Shown: positions 27,610 through 37,953, numbered from the stretch's first letter. The stretch is DNA of 64,000 nt from Pseudomonas sp. G.S.17 (GCF_038096165.1 NZ_CP151076.1:124001-188000), one strand, 5' to 3'. Program-made: numbers and translations. The notes: generated by a model from the sequence alone, not told the origin.

Positions 27610-28476
27610 ATGAAACGTACACCCCATTTGCTCGCCATTCAGTCCCATGTTGTATTCGGCCATGCTGGCAACGGCGCTGCTGTGTTTCCGATGCAGCGTG
27701 CCGGGGTCAATGTCTGGCCGCTCAACACGGTGCAGTTCTCCAATCACACGCAATACGGGCAATGGACCGGCGAAGTGCTGGCGCCGCAGCAGATTCCCGC
27801 GTTGATCGACGGCATCGCGGCCATCGGCGAGCTGGGCAATTGCGATGCGGTGCTTTCGGGTTATCTGGGCAGCGCGGCGCAGGGGCGAGCGATTCTGACT
27901 GGCGTGGCGCGGATCAAGGCGGCCAACCCCAAGGCGTTGTACCTGTGCGACCCGGTGATGGGCCATCCGGAGAAGGGTTGCATCGTGCCAGCCGAAGTCA
28001 GTGACTTTCTCTTGGAAGAAGCGGCAGCGGTAGCGGATTTCATGTGCCCCAACCAGTTGGAGCTGGACAGCTTCTCTGGCCGCAAGCCCGAATCGCTGCT
28101 CGATTGCCTGAGCATGGCCCGGGCTTTATTGGCGCGTGGGCCGAAAGCCATTGTGGTCAAACACCTGGATTACCCCGGCAAGGCCGCTGACGGCTTTGAG
28201 ATGTTGCTGGTGACTGCCGATGCCAGTTGGCACCTGCGCCGCCCGCTACTGGCCTTTCCGCGCCAGCCAGTGGGGGTTGGCGATCTGACCTCCGGGCTGT
28301 TCCTGGCGCGCATCCTGTTGGGTGACGCGCCGGTGGCTGCTTTCGAATTCGCCGCAGCGGCGGTTCATGAAGTGCTGCTGGAAACCCAGGCCTGTGGCAG
28401 TTACGAACTGGAACTGGTGCGCGCCCAGGACCGAATCGCGCATCCGCGGGTGAAGTTCGAGGCGGTGCGGTTGTAA
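27610..28476 (+). CDS. pdxY: Pyridoxal kinase PdxY
   Basis: The start at the ATG at 27610 ([25 protein letters not shown] upstream) gives 288 residues, the family length. Substrate and nucleotide motifs are readable: [32 protein letters not shown] and the catalytic [10 protein letters not shown] with its Asp. It phosphorylates pyridoxal to the cofactor PLP in the salvage pathway. It stands alone and is followed by a REPIN. Confidence 0.95.
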   Translation: MKRTPHLLAIQSHVVFGHAGNGAAVFPMQRAGVNVWPLNTVQFSNHTQYGQWTGEVLAPQQIPALIDGIAAIGELGNCDAVLSGYLGSAAQGRAILTGVARIKAANPKALYLCDPVMGHPEKGCIVPAEVSDFLLEEAAAVADFMCPNQLELDSFSGRKPESLLDCLSMARALLARGPKAIVVKHLDYPGKAADGFEMLLVTADASWHLRRPLLAFPRQPVGVGDLTSGLFLARILLGDAPVAAFEFAAAAVHEVLLETQACGSYELELVRAQDRIAHPRVKFEAVRL

Positions 28477-28508
28477 GACCGGCGGCCCGACGTTTTCATA
28501 CAGTTTGT

Positions 28509-28592
28509 GTGGGAGCTTGCTTGCGAAGGCGGTGACACAGGCAACGAAGATGTTGAATGTTCTGGCCGCTTCGCGAGCAAGCTCGCTCCCAC
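28509..28592. repeat. REPIN, class A variant
   Basis: The arms GTGGGAGCTTGCTTGCGAAG and CTTCGCGAGCAAGCTCGCTC are inverted around a spacer. The right arm core (AAGCTCGCTCCCAC) is partly repeated again just after, to about 28609. It lies between pdxY and the convergent thioesterase gene. Confidence 0.8.
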
Positions 28593-28625
28593 CCAAGCTC
28601 GCTCCCACTCAAACCCGCGCCCGTA

Positions 28626-29111
28626 TCACAGCGTTTCGTCCTTGATTTCCTGGTAGCGCTTTTCCAGCTCCTGACGAATCTGTCGGCGCTGCTGGGCCTG
28701 GATGTAGCGGCGTTTGCCATCAAGGCTTTCCGGCTCCAGCGGCGGGACGCTGGCCGGTTTGCGCTGGTCATCGACCGCGACCATGGTGAAGAAGCAGCTG
28801 TTGGTGTGGCGCACCGAGCGCTCGCGGATGTTCTCCGTCACCACTTTGATGCCGACTTCCATCGACGTATTGCCGGTGTAGTTGACTGACGCCAGAAACG
28901 TCACCAGCTCGCCCACATGAATCGGCTCGCGGAAAATCACCTGATCCACCGACAAGGTCACGACGTAGCGGCCCGCATAGCGGCTGGCGCAGGCGTAGGC
29001 GACTTCATCGAGGTATTTCAGAAGGGTACCGCCGTGCACGTTGCCAGAGAAATTGGCCATGTCCGGGGTCATCAATACAGTCATCGACAGCTGGGCGTTT
29101 CCGGGTTCCAT
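28626..29111 (-). CDS. Acyl-CoA thioesterase, hotdog fold (YciA-like)
   Basis: The protein has 161 residues from the ATG at 29111. The single hotdog domain contains MANFSGNVHGGTLLKYLDEVA with the active-site Asp/Glu region, YVVTLSVDQVIFREPIHVGE and NTSMEVGIKVVTENIR. A charged helical tail follows. It should hydrolyse acyl-CoA esters in the cytoplasm; chain preference cannot be read. Upstream lies a 298-bp gap to the antiporter gene on the other strand, in which I see no gene or clear element. Confidence 0.9.
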   Translation of the reverse strand: MEPGNAQLSMTVLMTPDMANFSGNVHGGTLLKYLDEVAYACASRYAGRYVVTLSVDQVIFREPIHVGELVTFLASVNYTGNTSMEVGIKVVTENIRERSVRHTNSCFFTMVAVDDQRKPASVPPLEPESLDGKRRYIQAQQRRQIRQELEKRYQEIKDETL

Positions 29112-29409
29112 AGCGTACTCACGATCAAGGCGGTTCAGAGGTTTGCACCTTATGGCGGTGCTTGCGGGCTATCAATCAACAAAGAGCTAATCAACAAAGA
29201 ACAGTTATCCGGACGCTTGCTGGCTCAGGGCCGTCACGCGCTAAAGCCGATCTGTTTCCATATATTGCACCGGCTTTCGCAATGAATGTGCGGTGTTAAC
29301 CTGCAAAAGCCCGTGGAGCGGGTTAATTCCTACATATTCATCAGGATTTTCGCCGTAACGGCCTGGCAATATCGGGCTCGCGCTGTCGATTTCTCAAGGA
29401 GCCGGAACC

Positions 29410-31173
29410 ATGCATGCCATCAGCTTTATTCAGGATTTGGCAGTGATCATGCTGGTGGCCGGTGTCGTGACAATCGTCTTTCATCGCCTGAAACAACCGG
29501 TGGTCCTCGGTTATATCGTCGCCGGGTTCATCATCGGCCCGCACACGCCGCCGGTCGGGCTCATCCATGACGAGCAGACCATCAAGACCCTCGCCGAGCT
29601 GGGGGTGATTTTCCTGATGTTTTGCCTGGGCCTCGAATTCAGCCTGCGCAAGCTGTTCAAGGTCGGCGCCACGGCGTTTATCGCTGCGTTTCTCGAAATC
29701 ACCCTGATGATCTGGATCGGCTACGAAATCGGCCAGTTCTTCGGCTGGAATTCCATGGATTCGCTGTTCCTCGGCGCGATCCTGGCGATTTCCTCGACCA
29801 CCATCATCGTCAAGGCGCTCAACGACCTGAAGATGAAAAACCAGCACTTCGCCCAGTTGATTTTCGGCGTGCTCATCGTCGAAGACATCCTGGGTATCGG
29901 CATCATCGCCTTGCTGTCGGGGATTGCGGTGAGTGGCACGGTCAGCTCCGGCGAGGTTTTTTCCACGGTCGGCAAACTGTCGCTGTTCATGATCGTCGCG
30001 TTGGTTATCGGCATTCTGCTGGTGCCGCGATTACTGGCCTACGTCGCCAAATTCGAAAGCAACGAGATGTTGTTGATCACCGTTCTGGGCCTGTGTTTCG
30101 GCTTCTGCCTGGTGGTGGTCAAGCTGGAATACAGCATGGTCCTCGGCGCGTTCCTGATCGGGGCGATCATGGCTGAATCCCGCCAGTTGTTGAAAATCGA
30201 GCGCCTGATCGAACCTATTCGCGACATGTTCAGTGCGATTTTCTTCGTCGCCATTGGCTTGATGATCGATCCGCTGATCCTGCTGGATTACGCCTGGCCC
30301 ATCGCCGTGATCACCGTTGCCGTGGTGCTGGGCAAGATGATTTCCTGCGGCCTAGGTGCGTTTATCGCCGGCAATGACGGCAAAACCTCACTACGCGTCG
30401 GGATGGGGCTTTCGCAGATTGGCGAATTCTCCTTCATCATCGCGGCCTTGGGCATGACGTTGCAGGTCACCAGCGACTTCCTCTATCCGGTCGCGGTGGC
30501 GGTTTCTGCGATTACCACGCTGCTGACGCCGTATCTGATTCGCGGCGCAGATCCGCTGTCGCACAAGCTGGCCGGTATCGTGCCGCAGCGCATGGCCCGG
30601 GTGTTCGGCATGTATGGCGAATGGCTGCGCAGCATTCAGCCACAAGGTGAAGGCGCGTTGCTGGCGTCGATGATTCGCAAGATCCTGCTGCAAGTCGGGA
30701 TCAATCTGGCATTGGTGATGGCAATTTTCTTCAGCGGTGGTTACTTCGCCAAGCGCATCGGCGGGTACATGAGCGAATGGATCGCCGATGAGAGCCTGCA
30801 GAAAGCCTGGATTTGCGGCGCAGCGCTGTTACTTTCGCTGCCGTTTTTGATCGCTGCGTATCGCAAGCTCAAGGCGCTGTCGATGTTGCTGGCGGAGATG
30901 GGCGTCAAGCCGGAAATGGCCGGCCGCCACACTGCGCGGGTGCGCAAGGTGATCGCCGAGGTGATTCCGTTGTTGTCGTTGCTGGTGATTTTCCTGCTGC
31001 TGGCGGCGTTGTCGGCGAGCATTCTGCCGACCAGCGAACTGCTGATGTTGATTGCAGTCATCGCGGCGATTGTTGCCGCCGTTGCCTGGCGCTGGTTCAT
31101 CCGGGTGCATACGCGCATGCAGATCGCGCTGCTGGAAACCCTGGGCAATCATCAGGAACCGTCCGAGCATTAG
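29410..31173 (+). CDS. CPA2-family monovalent cation/proton antiporter (KefB-type)
   Basis: The protein has 587 residues from the ATG at 29410, behind AAGGAG. The exchanger domain (about 1-385) shows HRLKQPVVLGYIVAGFIIGP, FLMFCLGLEFSLRKL, ISSTTIIVKAL and VEDILGI, where the Glu-Asp pair is the ion site, and SQIGEFSFIIAALG. No TrkA-N (RCK) domain is present. Instead a second membrane part (about 430-575) holds four more helices and a short cytoplasmic tail. It probably exports K+ or Na+ in exchange for H+. The replacement of the RCK domain by extra helices suggests different gating from E. coli KefB. Confidence 0.9.
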   Translation: MHAISFIQDLAVIMLVAGVVTIVFHRLKQPVVLGYIVAGFIIGPHTPPVGLIHDEQTIKTLAELGVIFLMFCLGLEFSLRKLFKVGATAFIAAFLEITLMIWIGYEIGQFFGWNSMDSLFLGAILAISSTTIIVKALNDLKMKNQHFAQLIFGVLIVEDILGIGIIALLSGIAVSGTVSSGEVFSTVGKLSLFMIVALVIGILLVPRLLAYVAKFESNEMLLITVLGLCFGFCLVVVKLEYSMVLGAFLIGAIMAESRQLLKIERLIEPIRDMFSAIFFVAIGLMIDPLILLDYAWPIAVITVAVVLGKMISCGLGAFIAGNDGKTSLRVGMGLSQIGEFSFIIAALGMTLQVTSDFLYPVAVAVSAITTLLTPYLIRGADPLSHKLAGIVPQRMARVFGMYGEWLRSIQPQGEGALLASMIRKILLQVGINLALVMAIFFSGGYFAKRIGGYMSEWIADESLQKAWICGAALLLSLPFLIAAYRKLKALSMLLAEMGVKPEMAGRHTARVRKVIAEVIPLLSLLVIFLLLAALSASILPTSELLMLIAVIAAIVAAVAWRWFIRVHTRMQIALLETLGNHQEPSEH

Positions 31174-31211
31174 GATTGCCCTTGCTCGGTCGGCTCCCGA
31201 CTCACGCGGAC

Positions 31212-31619
31212 TCAGCTTTCCAGCCAGACGTCCCGCGCCCAGTGCCAGACCGATTCCCAGCTTTCTTCGGTGACCAGCTCTTCTTCGCCGGACCACAGCA
31301 CTACGGTGCCGTCTTCTTCGACGCAGTAGTAGTCTTCGCCATCCTGACAGATCGGGATCAGCTCGCGCGGCACGCCGATGTCCCACGCGTTCGCGGCAAC
31401 TTCAGGCAAGTACGTGTGCGATTGCGGATCGGTGATCGTCACCGGCTCAAGGCTGCCGTACACCACATCACTGACCGTCAGCAAAAACTCCTTGAAGACG
31501 AACGGGATGTTGATGAACAGCTGTTCCTCGACTTCTACCAGCTGGTCTTCGTCGGGCAATTCAAGCGGAACCGGGACTGGTTCATTCGCTTCACGTAATT
31601 GTTCAATGACTTCTTCCAC
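31212..31619 (-). CDS. SMI1/KNR4-like small acidic protein
   Basis: The protein has 135 residues. The start is a GTG at 31619, behind AGGAG. It has the SUKH pattern: an acidic N-terminus, LEVEEQLFINIPFVFKEFLL-like helix and a strand region, with a Trp-rich end (ESWESVWHWARDVW). It is strongly acidic throughout. Some SUKH proteins are immunity proteins for toxins, others are household proteins. No toxin is adjacent, so I assign only the fold, with reserve. Confidence 0.65.
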   Translation of the reverse strand: MEEVIEQLREANEPVPVPLELPDEDQLVEVEEQLFINIPFVFKEFLLTVSDVVYGSLEPVTITDPQSHTYLPEVAANAWDIGVPRELIPICQDGEDYYCVEEDGTVVLWSGEEELVTEESWESVWHWARDVWLES

Positions 31620-31700
31620 GGCCTGGCTCCTCTAAACTGATGGCGCGGGTTATACAGTAGCCTAAAGCCTTTCTCAAAATAACTATTCGAACGGATAAGA

Positions 31701-31728
31701 CAAAACCCCGGACGAGTCCGGGGTTTTG
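31701..31728. terminator. Strong hairpin terminator
   Basis: CAAAACCCCGGA and TCCGGGGTTTTG form a perfect 12-bp stem around CGAG. With A and T at the stem base it can serve either strand. On the minus strand it follows the Tim44-like gene (stop at 31754) and so ends that transcript before the SMI1-like gene. Confidence 0.9.
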
Positions 31729-31753
31729 GATGCAGCTTTCATGACGCAGCGGA

Positions 31754-32611
31754 TCAGCCGTTCTGGCGGATACCGGCTACCAGCCAAGGCTGGTTGTCGC
31801 CTTGAGGACGTTCCATGTTCCAGCTTTCGCTGAATACTTCACCCTGGTCAAAGCGCGAGGTCTTGGAGACGCCGCTGAAGGTCAGGGTCGCGATGGTCTT
31901 GTCGGCACGATCATCCAGGCCGTCGAGTTGCACGGTCAGGTTGTCGATGAACGTCGACTGGAAACCTTCGCCCAGATCAGCACGTTCCTTTTTCAGGAAC
32001 TCCAGCATTTGCGGGGTCACGAACTCGGAGATCTTGTCCATCTCGTTGGCATCCCAGTGCTGTTGCAGCGACTGGAAGTGGCTACGAGCGGCTTCGAGGA
32101 AGCGGGATTCGTTGAACCATGCTGGCGCGTTGATTACTGGCGCTGCGGCTGCAGCTGAAGAACCGCCACCGAAGATCGAGTTCTGCGCAGGCTGTTCAAC
32201 GCTTTCACGTTGAAACGCAGCTGGACCGGCAGCAGTGGCCATTTGCGGGCCTTGTTGCTTGCGACGACGGGCCGCGATGAAGCGGAAGATCAGGAAGGCA
32301 ATGACCGCCATGATCAGGATGTCGAAGATTTGCATCCCCTGGAAACCGTCGCCCATGAACATGGAGGCGAGTAGGCCGCCGGCAGCGATACCGGCCAACG
32401 GGCCGAGCCAGCGCGAAGCACCGCTTGCCGCAGGTGCAGGACGACCGGCGGCGTTAGGCGCAGCGGCAGGGGTGGCAGGAGCAGTTTGGCGCGCCTGGTG
32501 AGTCGGCGCCGAGCCCATGCTCTTGCCGCCACCGAAACGCGCGGCGTTGGCGTCGAGGCTCATGGTGAGCCCGATGCACAGCGCCAGAGCGATGCTTAGA
32601 AAACGTTGCAT
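31754..32611 (-). CDS. Tim44-like domain membrane protein
   Basis: The protein has 285 residues from the ATG at 32611. A signal-like N-terminus (LSIALALCIGLTMSLDANA) is followed by an ARFGGGKSMG motif, an Ala/Pro-rich linker, a glycine-rich hydrophobic stretch (WLGPLAGIAAGGLLASMFMG) and a membrane segment (about 95-112). The C-terminal Tim44-like domain comes last (FLEAARSHFQSLQQHWDAN, LTVQLDGLDDRAD). The function in bacteria is unsettled. In Pseudomonas it often lies near uvrD, as here. Confidence 0.88.
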   Translation of the reverse strand: MQRFLSIALALCIGLTMSLDANAARFGGGKSMGSAPTHQARQTAPATPAAAPNAAGRPAPAASGASRWLGPLAGIAAGGLLASMFMGDGFQGMQIFDILIMAVIAFLIFRFIAARRRKQQGPQMATAAGPAAFQRESVEQPAQNSIFGGGSSAAAAAPVINAPAWFNESRFLEAARSHFQSLQQHWDANEMDKISEFVTPQMLEFLKKERADLGEGFQSTFIDNLTVQLDGLDDRADKTIATLTFSGVSKTSRFDQGEVFSESWNMERPQGDNQPWLVAGIRQNG

Positions 32612-32836
32612 AAGGGTATTCCCGTTTTATGGATTGCACGCGCGCCATATTGCATAGGGCATAGGTGTATAGCTAGTGGCCAAATGTTTCCGGCTTTTGC
32701 GTAAGAGCCCGAAGACCCTATAAAAGTTGGTCCGTAGGGCTTCGGTAAAAGTTCTGTAGGACACCGCCGTTGGGCGTAGTCATCTATATGGAGCTGACTG
32801 GTGGGAGATTCAAGCTGAGGCGGCGTTGCTATCACT

Positions 32837-32890
32837 CGTAGGACCGGCTTTAGCCGGGAGGGCGTGCTCCCGGCTAAAGCCGGTCCTACG
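32837..32890. repeat. REP pair, class B, compact
   Basis: CGTAGGACCGGCTTTAGCCG and its exact inverted partner lie with only about 14 bp between them. It sits behind uvrD, in the 308-bp gap 32612-32919. The rest of that gap shows no gene I can support. Confidence 0.85.
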
Positions 32891-32919
32891 GGCGAACACA
32901 CTCCAAGAACCCGCTTGAG

Positions 32920-35103
32920 TCAAATCGCTTCCAGCTTCGCATACCCCATCATCAGCCACTTGCTGCCTTCTTCGAAGTTGACCTGCACCCGCGCCTGGGC
33001 GCCTGCGCCTTCGAAGTTGAGGATCATGCCTTCGCCAAACACTGCGTGCTGCACGCGCTGGCCCAGGCTGAACGCGGTTTCCGGGATTCCGGTGCCGTTG
33101 AACAGGCTGCTGGTGCTGACTTTTTGCGTGCCACCAAAAGGTCGGCTGACGCTATTGGACAGGCGCACTTCCTGAATAAGCAATGGCGGAATCTCGCGTA
33201 CGAAGCGCGAGACCTTGTTGTAGGTTTCACTACCATACAGACGTCGGGTTTCGGCGTAGGTCATCACCAGCTGTTGCATGGCGCGAGTGATGCCGACATA
33301 AGCCAGACGACGTTCTTCCTCAAGACGGCCCGGTTCTTCAAGGCTCATCTTGTGCGGGAACAGGCCTTCTTCCATGCCCACCAGGAACACATAAGGGAAT
33401 TCCAGGCCCTTGGCGCTGTGCAAAGTCATCAGCTGAATGCTGTCTTCGTGCTCTTCAGCCTGAGTGTCGCCCGATTCCAGCGACGCATGACCGAGGAACG
33501 CCGCCAGTGGCGTCAACTCTGCGTCCTCTTCAGCGTTCTCGAAGTTGCGCGCGGCGCTGACCAGTTCCTCAAGGTTTTCCACCCGAGCCTGGCCTTTTTC
33601 GCCTTTCTCTTCCTTGTGATAGTTGATCAGGCCGGACTGCTCGATGACGGTTTGCGTCATCAGGTGCAGCGGCATTTCCATGACCTTGGCCGCGAGATTT
33701 TCGATCAGCTCGACAAACAGGCCCAAGGCGCCGGCAGCGCGACCGGTGAGGCCTTTATTGGCGATCAGCTGACGCGTGGCTTCCCACATGGACACATCGG
33801 CGTGGCGTGCATGCTGACGAATGGCTTCGACGGTTTTTTCGCCGATCCCTCGTGCTGGCACGTTGATCACGCGCTCAAGGGCTGCATCGTTGCCCCGGCC
33901 TTCCAGCAAGCGCAGGTAAGCCATGGCGTTCTTGATTTCGGCGCGTTCGAAGAAGCGCTGGCCGCCGTAGATGCGATACGGAATCCGCTCGCGCAGCAAC
34001 GCTTCTTCAAGCACCCGCGACTGGGCGTTGGAGCGGTAAAGAATGGCGATGTCGCTGCGCGCCAGACCGGTCTTGAGCGCGCTTTCGATGGTTTCCACTA
34101 CGTAGCGGGCTTCATCGTGCTCGTTGAAGGCGGCATACAGATTGATCAGCTCGCCATCGCCGACATCAGTCCACAGCTCTTTGCCCATACGGCCGCTGTT
34201 ATTGATGATCAGGCCGTTGGCCGCCTTGAGGATGCTGGCGGTGGAGCGATAGTTCTGTTCCAGGCGGATGACTTCGGTGTCAGGGAAATCATCGGAATAC
34301 TGGTGAATGTTCTCGATTTTCGCGCCGCGCCAGCCGTAGATCGACTGGTCGTCATCGCCAACCACCATCAGGCTGTCGCCACCCTGGGCGAGCAGGCGCA
34401 ACCAGGCGTACTGCACGGCGTTGGTGTCCTGGAATTCGTCCACCAGCACGTGTCGGAAGCGCCGCTGGTAGTGGGCGAGCAGGCCGGGATTGTCACGCCA
34501 CAGGTCAAGGGCGCGCAGCAGCAACTCTGAAAAGTCGATGACCCCGGCGCGCTGGCAGGCGACTTCGTAGGCTTCGTAGATCGACTTCATTGTTGCCAGG
34601 AACAGATCGCCGCTGGCCTGAATGTGTTTCGGGCGCAGGCCTTCGTCTTTCTGGCCATTGATGAACCACTGGGCCTGTTTGACCGGCCAGCGCTGCTCGT
34701 CCAGGCCCAGCTCGCGGATCACCCGCTTGACCAGTCGGGTCTGATCGTCGCTGTCCAGAATCTGGAACGTCTGCGCCAGACCGGCTTCCTGCCAGTGCGC
34801 CCGCAGCAGGCGGTGCGCCAGGCCGTGGAAGGTGCCGACCCACATGCCCGCCGGGTTGATCCCCATCAGCTGCTCGATGCGATGGCGCATCTCCGCAGCC
34901 GCCTTGTTGGTGAACGTCACCGACAGGATGGAGTGTGGCGAGGCTTGCTCGACCTGGATCAACCAGGCGATGCGATGCACCAGCACACGGGTTTTGCCGG
35001 AACCAGCGCCGGCCAGGACCAACTGACGACCCACGGAGGCAGCTACGGCCTGGCGTTGGGCATCGTTGAGGGAATTAAGCAGAAGGGAGAGGTCATCGCG
35101 CAT
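32920..35103 (-). CDS. uvrD: DNA helicase II, UvrD
   Basis: The 727-residue protein starts at the ATG at 35103. All superfamily 1A motifs are present: AGAGSGKTRVLVHRIAWL, VTFTNKAAAEMRHRI, the DEFQDTN and GDDDQSIYGWRGA motifs, LEQNYRS, TLHSAKGLEFPYVFL and YVGITRA. It unwinds DNA 3'-5' in mismatch and nucleotide-excision repair. The C-terminal Tudor-like tail (GMILNFEGAGAQARVQVNF) is also intact. The gene is divergent from the c-di-GMP gene across 244 bp. Confidence 0.97.
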   Translation of the reverse strand: MRDDLSLLLNSLNDAQRQAVAASVGRQLVLAGAGSGKTRVLVHRIAWLIQVEQASPHSILSVTFTNKAAAEMRHRIEQLMGINPAGMWVGTFHGLAHRLLRAHWQEAGLAQTFQILDSDDQTRLVKRVIRELGLDEQRWPVKQAQWFINGQKDEGLRPKHIQASGDLFLATMKSIYEAYEVACQRAGVIDFSELLLRALDLWRDNPGLLAHYQRRFRHVLVDEFQDTNAVQYAWLRLLAQGGDSLMVVGDDDQSIYGWRGAKIENIHQYSDDFPDTEVIRLEQNYRSTASILKAANGLIINNSGRMGKELWTDVGDGELINLYAAFNEHDEARYVVETIESALKTGLARSDIAILYRSNAQSRVLEEALLRERIPYRIYGGQRFFERAEIKNAMAYLRLLEGRGNDAALERVINVPARGIGEKTVEAIRQHARHADVSMWEATRQLIANKGLTGRAAGALGLFVELIENLAAKVMEMPLHLMTQTVIEQSGLINYHKEEKGEKGQARVENLEELVSAARNFENAEEDAELTPLAAFLGHASLESGDTQAEEHEDSIQLMTLHSAKGLEFPYVFLVGMEEGLFPHKMSLEEPGRLEEERRLAYVGITRAMQQLVMTYAETRRLYGSETYNKVSRFVREIPPLLIQEVRLSNSVSRPFGGTQKVSTSSLFNGTGIPETAFSLGQRVQHAVFGEGMILNFEGAGAQARVQVNFEEGSKWLMMGYAKLEAI

Positions 35104-35347
35104 CGGCGCATTCTAGGGTGCCGAGCGAAGCCGGGCAAACCATGCTTTGCACCAGGCGATAAACGCAGGGTTCCGGACGACTGGCAAGTCAGGAGCTACA
35201 AGCGTGCATCGGCACCGAAAAGATCAAGCATCTACGACCAAAGTAACTGGCTAACAGCTATTTATATGAGCCCGGACAGTTTGGTCTGTGACAACCCTTG
35301 TGTATGCTCCGTGCACGCTCAAGGCCCTATCATTATAAGAATCCGCC

Positions 35348-37861
35348 ATGACTTTCAGCCCCCGCCGCAGCGCCGAGGACGCGATACCTGCCGACCGGCG
35401 CAGCATCCCCAGGCAGTTCGCCACTCAGTTGGCGGTCGAGCGCACACGCCTGCTGTACCAAGGTTCGCTGCTGCCAACCCTGTTCATGTTTATCAATGGC
35501 CTGGTCTGCGCCTGGCTGCTGTGGAGCCCGCAACGTTATTTGCTGGTGGGCATCTGGCTCGGCTGGCTTGCGGCGTTGATTTGCTTGCGGGTTATTCAGG
35601 CAACCGCTTTTCGCAGTGCTTCTGCCGAGCGTCAAGCGCAGCCGATCTGGGGGCGAATGTTCTTGCTCGGTGCCGGGGCCAGCGGGCTGACCCTGGCCAG
35701 CGCCGCGCTGGTGTTGGCGCCTGCGGAAAACTTCCAGCAGCAAGCCTGGGTGTTTGGCCTGATCGGCGCGGCGACGTTATCTGCCAGCATCGCCTACGCC
35801 GCGAGCATCACCGCATTCCTGACTTTCACCTTGCCGTGCCTGCTGCCGCCGATCATTTACCTGTTCTGGGGGGGTGACGTGCCGTTGCGCGGCTGGGGCT
35901 GGCTCGGCCTGATCCTGTTGTTCGCCCTGAGCGTGGTGGCCTGGCAGGTCAATCGGCTGATCCAGCGCGGGCTGATCCGACGCTTCCAGAATCAGGCCCT
36001 GATCGACAACCTGCAGCAAGCGCAAGCCAGAAGCGACCAGCTCAATCAGGAGCTGGCCCGGGAAATCGAGCAGCGCCGCAACGCCGAGCGCGATTTGCGT
36101 GATGCGCAGGCGGGTCTCGAAGAGCGTGTCGCGCAACGCACGCTTGAGCTGGAAGAGGCCAACCAGACGCTCAGCCAAAGCCCACCACGCCTGGCCGCGA
36201 CTGTATTTGAAGCCGCCAGCGAAGGCATTGTGATCTTCGACCCGGACTACAACATTCTTACGGTCAACCAGGCGTTCAGTCGGGTCAGCGGCTATCAGCC
36301 GGAAGATCTGGTCGGACGTAAAGTGACCGAAGTTGCCAGCAGTCGCGATGCGCGGCGGCATTTTGCGGCCATTCATCAGTCTCTCGAGCTAACCGGTGGC
36401 TGGCAAGGCGAACTGGTCGAAACCCGCAAGAACGGCGAGCTGTATCCGCAGTGGCTGCAACTGAGCGTAGTGCGCGATGGTGCAGGCAAAATGAGCCATA
36501 TTGTTGGCTTTTTCGCCGATCTTTCCGCGCGCCGCGAGTCCGAAGAGCGCATGCGCTATCTCACCCACTTCGATGAGCTGACCGGGCTGGCCAATCGCTC
36601 GCTGTTCACCGAGCGCCTGCGTGAAGCCAACAAACGCGTGCGTCAGGGCGGCAGAAGCCTGGCCTTGCTGCACATCAATCTGGACCGTTTCAAGCTGCTC
36701 AATGACAGCCTCGGGCATGAAGTCGCCGACCAGTTGCTCAAGCAGGTTGCGCGACGTTTGACCAGCGCGCTGCCGGAAGCCGACACCATCGCCCGATTGT
36801 CTGGCGACGAATTTGCCGTGTTATTCGATGCCTATGCCAACCTGTCCAGCCTTGCGCGGGTGACCAGCCGACTGCTGGCCAAGCTGCGCACGCCGATTTC
36901 TGTGGGCGGCCATGAACTGGTGGTCAGCGCATCGGTGGGTATCAGCCTGCTGCCTGATTCGGCTCGGGAAATCCCGGCGTTGGTCAGTCAGGCCAACATG
37001 GCGATGCAACACGCCAAACACCTGGGCGGCAACAATTTCCAGTTCTATACCGAAAGCCTGCAAGCCAGCACGCTGGAGCGTTTGCAGCTGGAAATTCAGC
37101 TGCGCAAGGCCATTGAAGAGAAACAGCTGGAAGTTTTCTATCAGCCCAAGCTGTGCCTGGCCAGCGGTCGGCTTGATGCTGTCGAGGCATTGGTGCGCTG
37201 GCGGCATCCGCTCATGGGCATGGTGCCACCGGGGGATTTTATCGGGCTGGCCGAAGAGACTGGCTTGATCGGCGCCATCGGTGAATTCGTGCTGCGCCAA
37301 TCCTGTCGGCAGGCCTGCGAATGGCAGCGTCAGGGCCTCGACCCGATTCGTGTGTCGGTCAACCTGTCGGTTCATCAGCTGCGTCAGGGCAAGCTGGTCA
37401 GTCTGGTGCGCCAGGTTCTCGAAGAAACCGGTCTGGCGCCGCAATGGCTGGAGCTTGAGCTGACCGAAAGCCAGTTGCTGGATAGCGTCGAACACATCAT
37501 TGCGACCTTTCATCAGTTGCGCGAGCTGGGCGTAAAACTCGCCATCGACGATTTCGGCACCGGCTATTCTTCCCTGAGCTATCTCAAGCGTTTCCCGGTG
37601 GACTACGTAAAAATCGACCAGGCTTTCATTCGCGGCCTCGGCGAAGGTACCGAAGACGCGGCGATCACCCGCGCGATCATCGCCATGGCCCACAGCCTCG
37701 GGCTGAAAGTCGTGGCCGAAGGTGTCGAAAACCAGGCGCAGCTGGATTTCCTCAAGGCCAACGAGTGCGACGAAGTGCAGGGTTATTTGATCAGTCGGCC
37801 GATTGAAGCGGGGGCGTTGGCGGGGGTGTTGGATGAATACGCCGCGAGAGACGACAGCTGA
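35348..37861 (+). CDS. Membrane-bound PAS-GGDEF-EAL protein (cyclic di-GMP turnover)
   Basis: The protein has 837 residues from the ATG at 35348. About five membrane helices occupy residues 38-200, then a coiled coil (about 205-275) and a PAS domain (about 283-390). The GGDEF-type domain reads SGDEF at about 484-488, in RLSGDEFAVL, so the first Gly is Ser. The EAL domain has the EAL triad at 613-615, LELTESQLL and DDFGTGYSSLSYL, and ends with EGVENQAQL. The EAL residues look catalytic, so phosphodiesterase activity is likely. SGDEF variants can be active or regulatory. The place next to uvrD is as in P. aeruginosa. Confidence 0.93.
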   Translation: MTFSPRRSAEDAIPADRRSIPRQFATQLAVERTRLLYQGSLLPTLFMFINGLVCAWLLWSPQRYLLVGIWLGWLAALICLRVIQATAFRSASAERQAQPIWGRMFLLGAGASGLTLASAALVLAPAENFQQQAWVFGLIGAATLSASIAYAASITAFLTFTLPCLLPPIIYLFWGGDVPLRGWGWLGLILLFALSVVAWQVNRLIQRGLIRRFQNQALIDNLQQAQARSDQLNQELAREIEQRRNAERDLRDAQAGLEERVAQRTLELEEANQTLSQSPPRLAATVFEAASEGIVIFDPDYNILTVNQAFSRVSGYQPEDLVGRKVTEVASSRDARRHFAAIHQSLELTGGWQGELVETRKNGELYPQWLQLSVVRDGAGKMSHIVGFFADLSARRESEERMRYLTHFDELTGLANRSLFTERLREANKRVRQGGRSLALLHINLDRFKLLNDSLGHEVADQLLKQVARRLTSALPEADTIARLSGDEFAVLFDAYANLSSLARVTSRLLAKLRTPISVGGHELVVSASVGISLLPDSAREIPALVSQANMAMQHAKHLGGNNFQFYTESLQASTLERLQLEIQLRKAIEEKQLEVFYQPKLCLASGRLDAVEALVRWRHPLMGMVPPGDFIGLAEETGLIGAIGEFVLRQSCRQACEWQRQGLDPIRVSVNLSVHQLRQGKLVSLVRQVLEETGLAPQWLELELTESQLLDSVEHIIATFHQLRELGVKLAIDDFGTGYSSLSYLKRFPVDYVKIDQAFIRGLGEGTEDAAITRAIIAMAHSLGLKVVAEGVENQAQLDFLKANECDEVQGYLISRPIEAGALAGVLDEYAARDDS

Positions 37862-37953
37862 GGTAGGAAGAGGCCTACATGATTGCTGGATAGGTCATTC
37901 AATCACTGGTGTAAGACCGGGCAAGCTCGTTTAACTGGGCGTCCCGCAGGTCA

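Noticed and set aside
31212..31619. The SMI1/KNR4-like gene considered as a T6SS or CDI immunity gene
   Set aside because: There is no toxin, Rhs or vgrG gene next to it and its neighbours are housekeeping genes.
33046..34530. A 494-codon frame opposite uvrD
   Set aside because: All helicase motifs lie on the minus strand; the plus frame is an antisense shadow of high-G+C codons.
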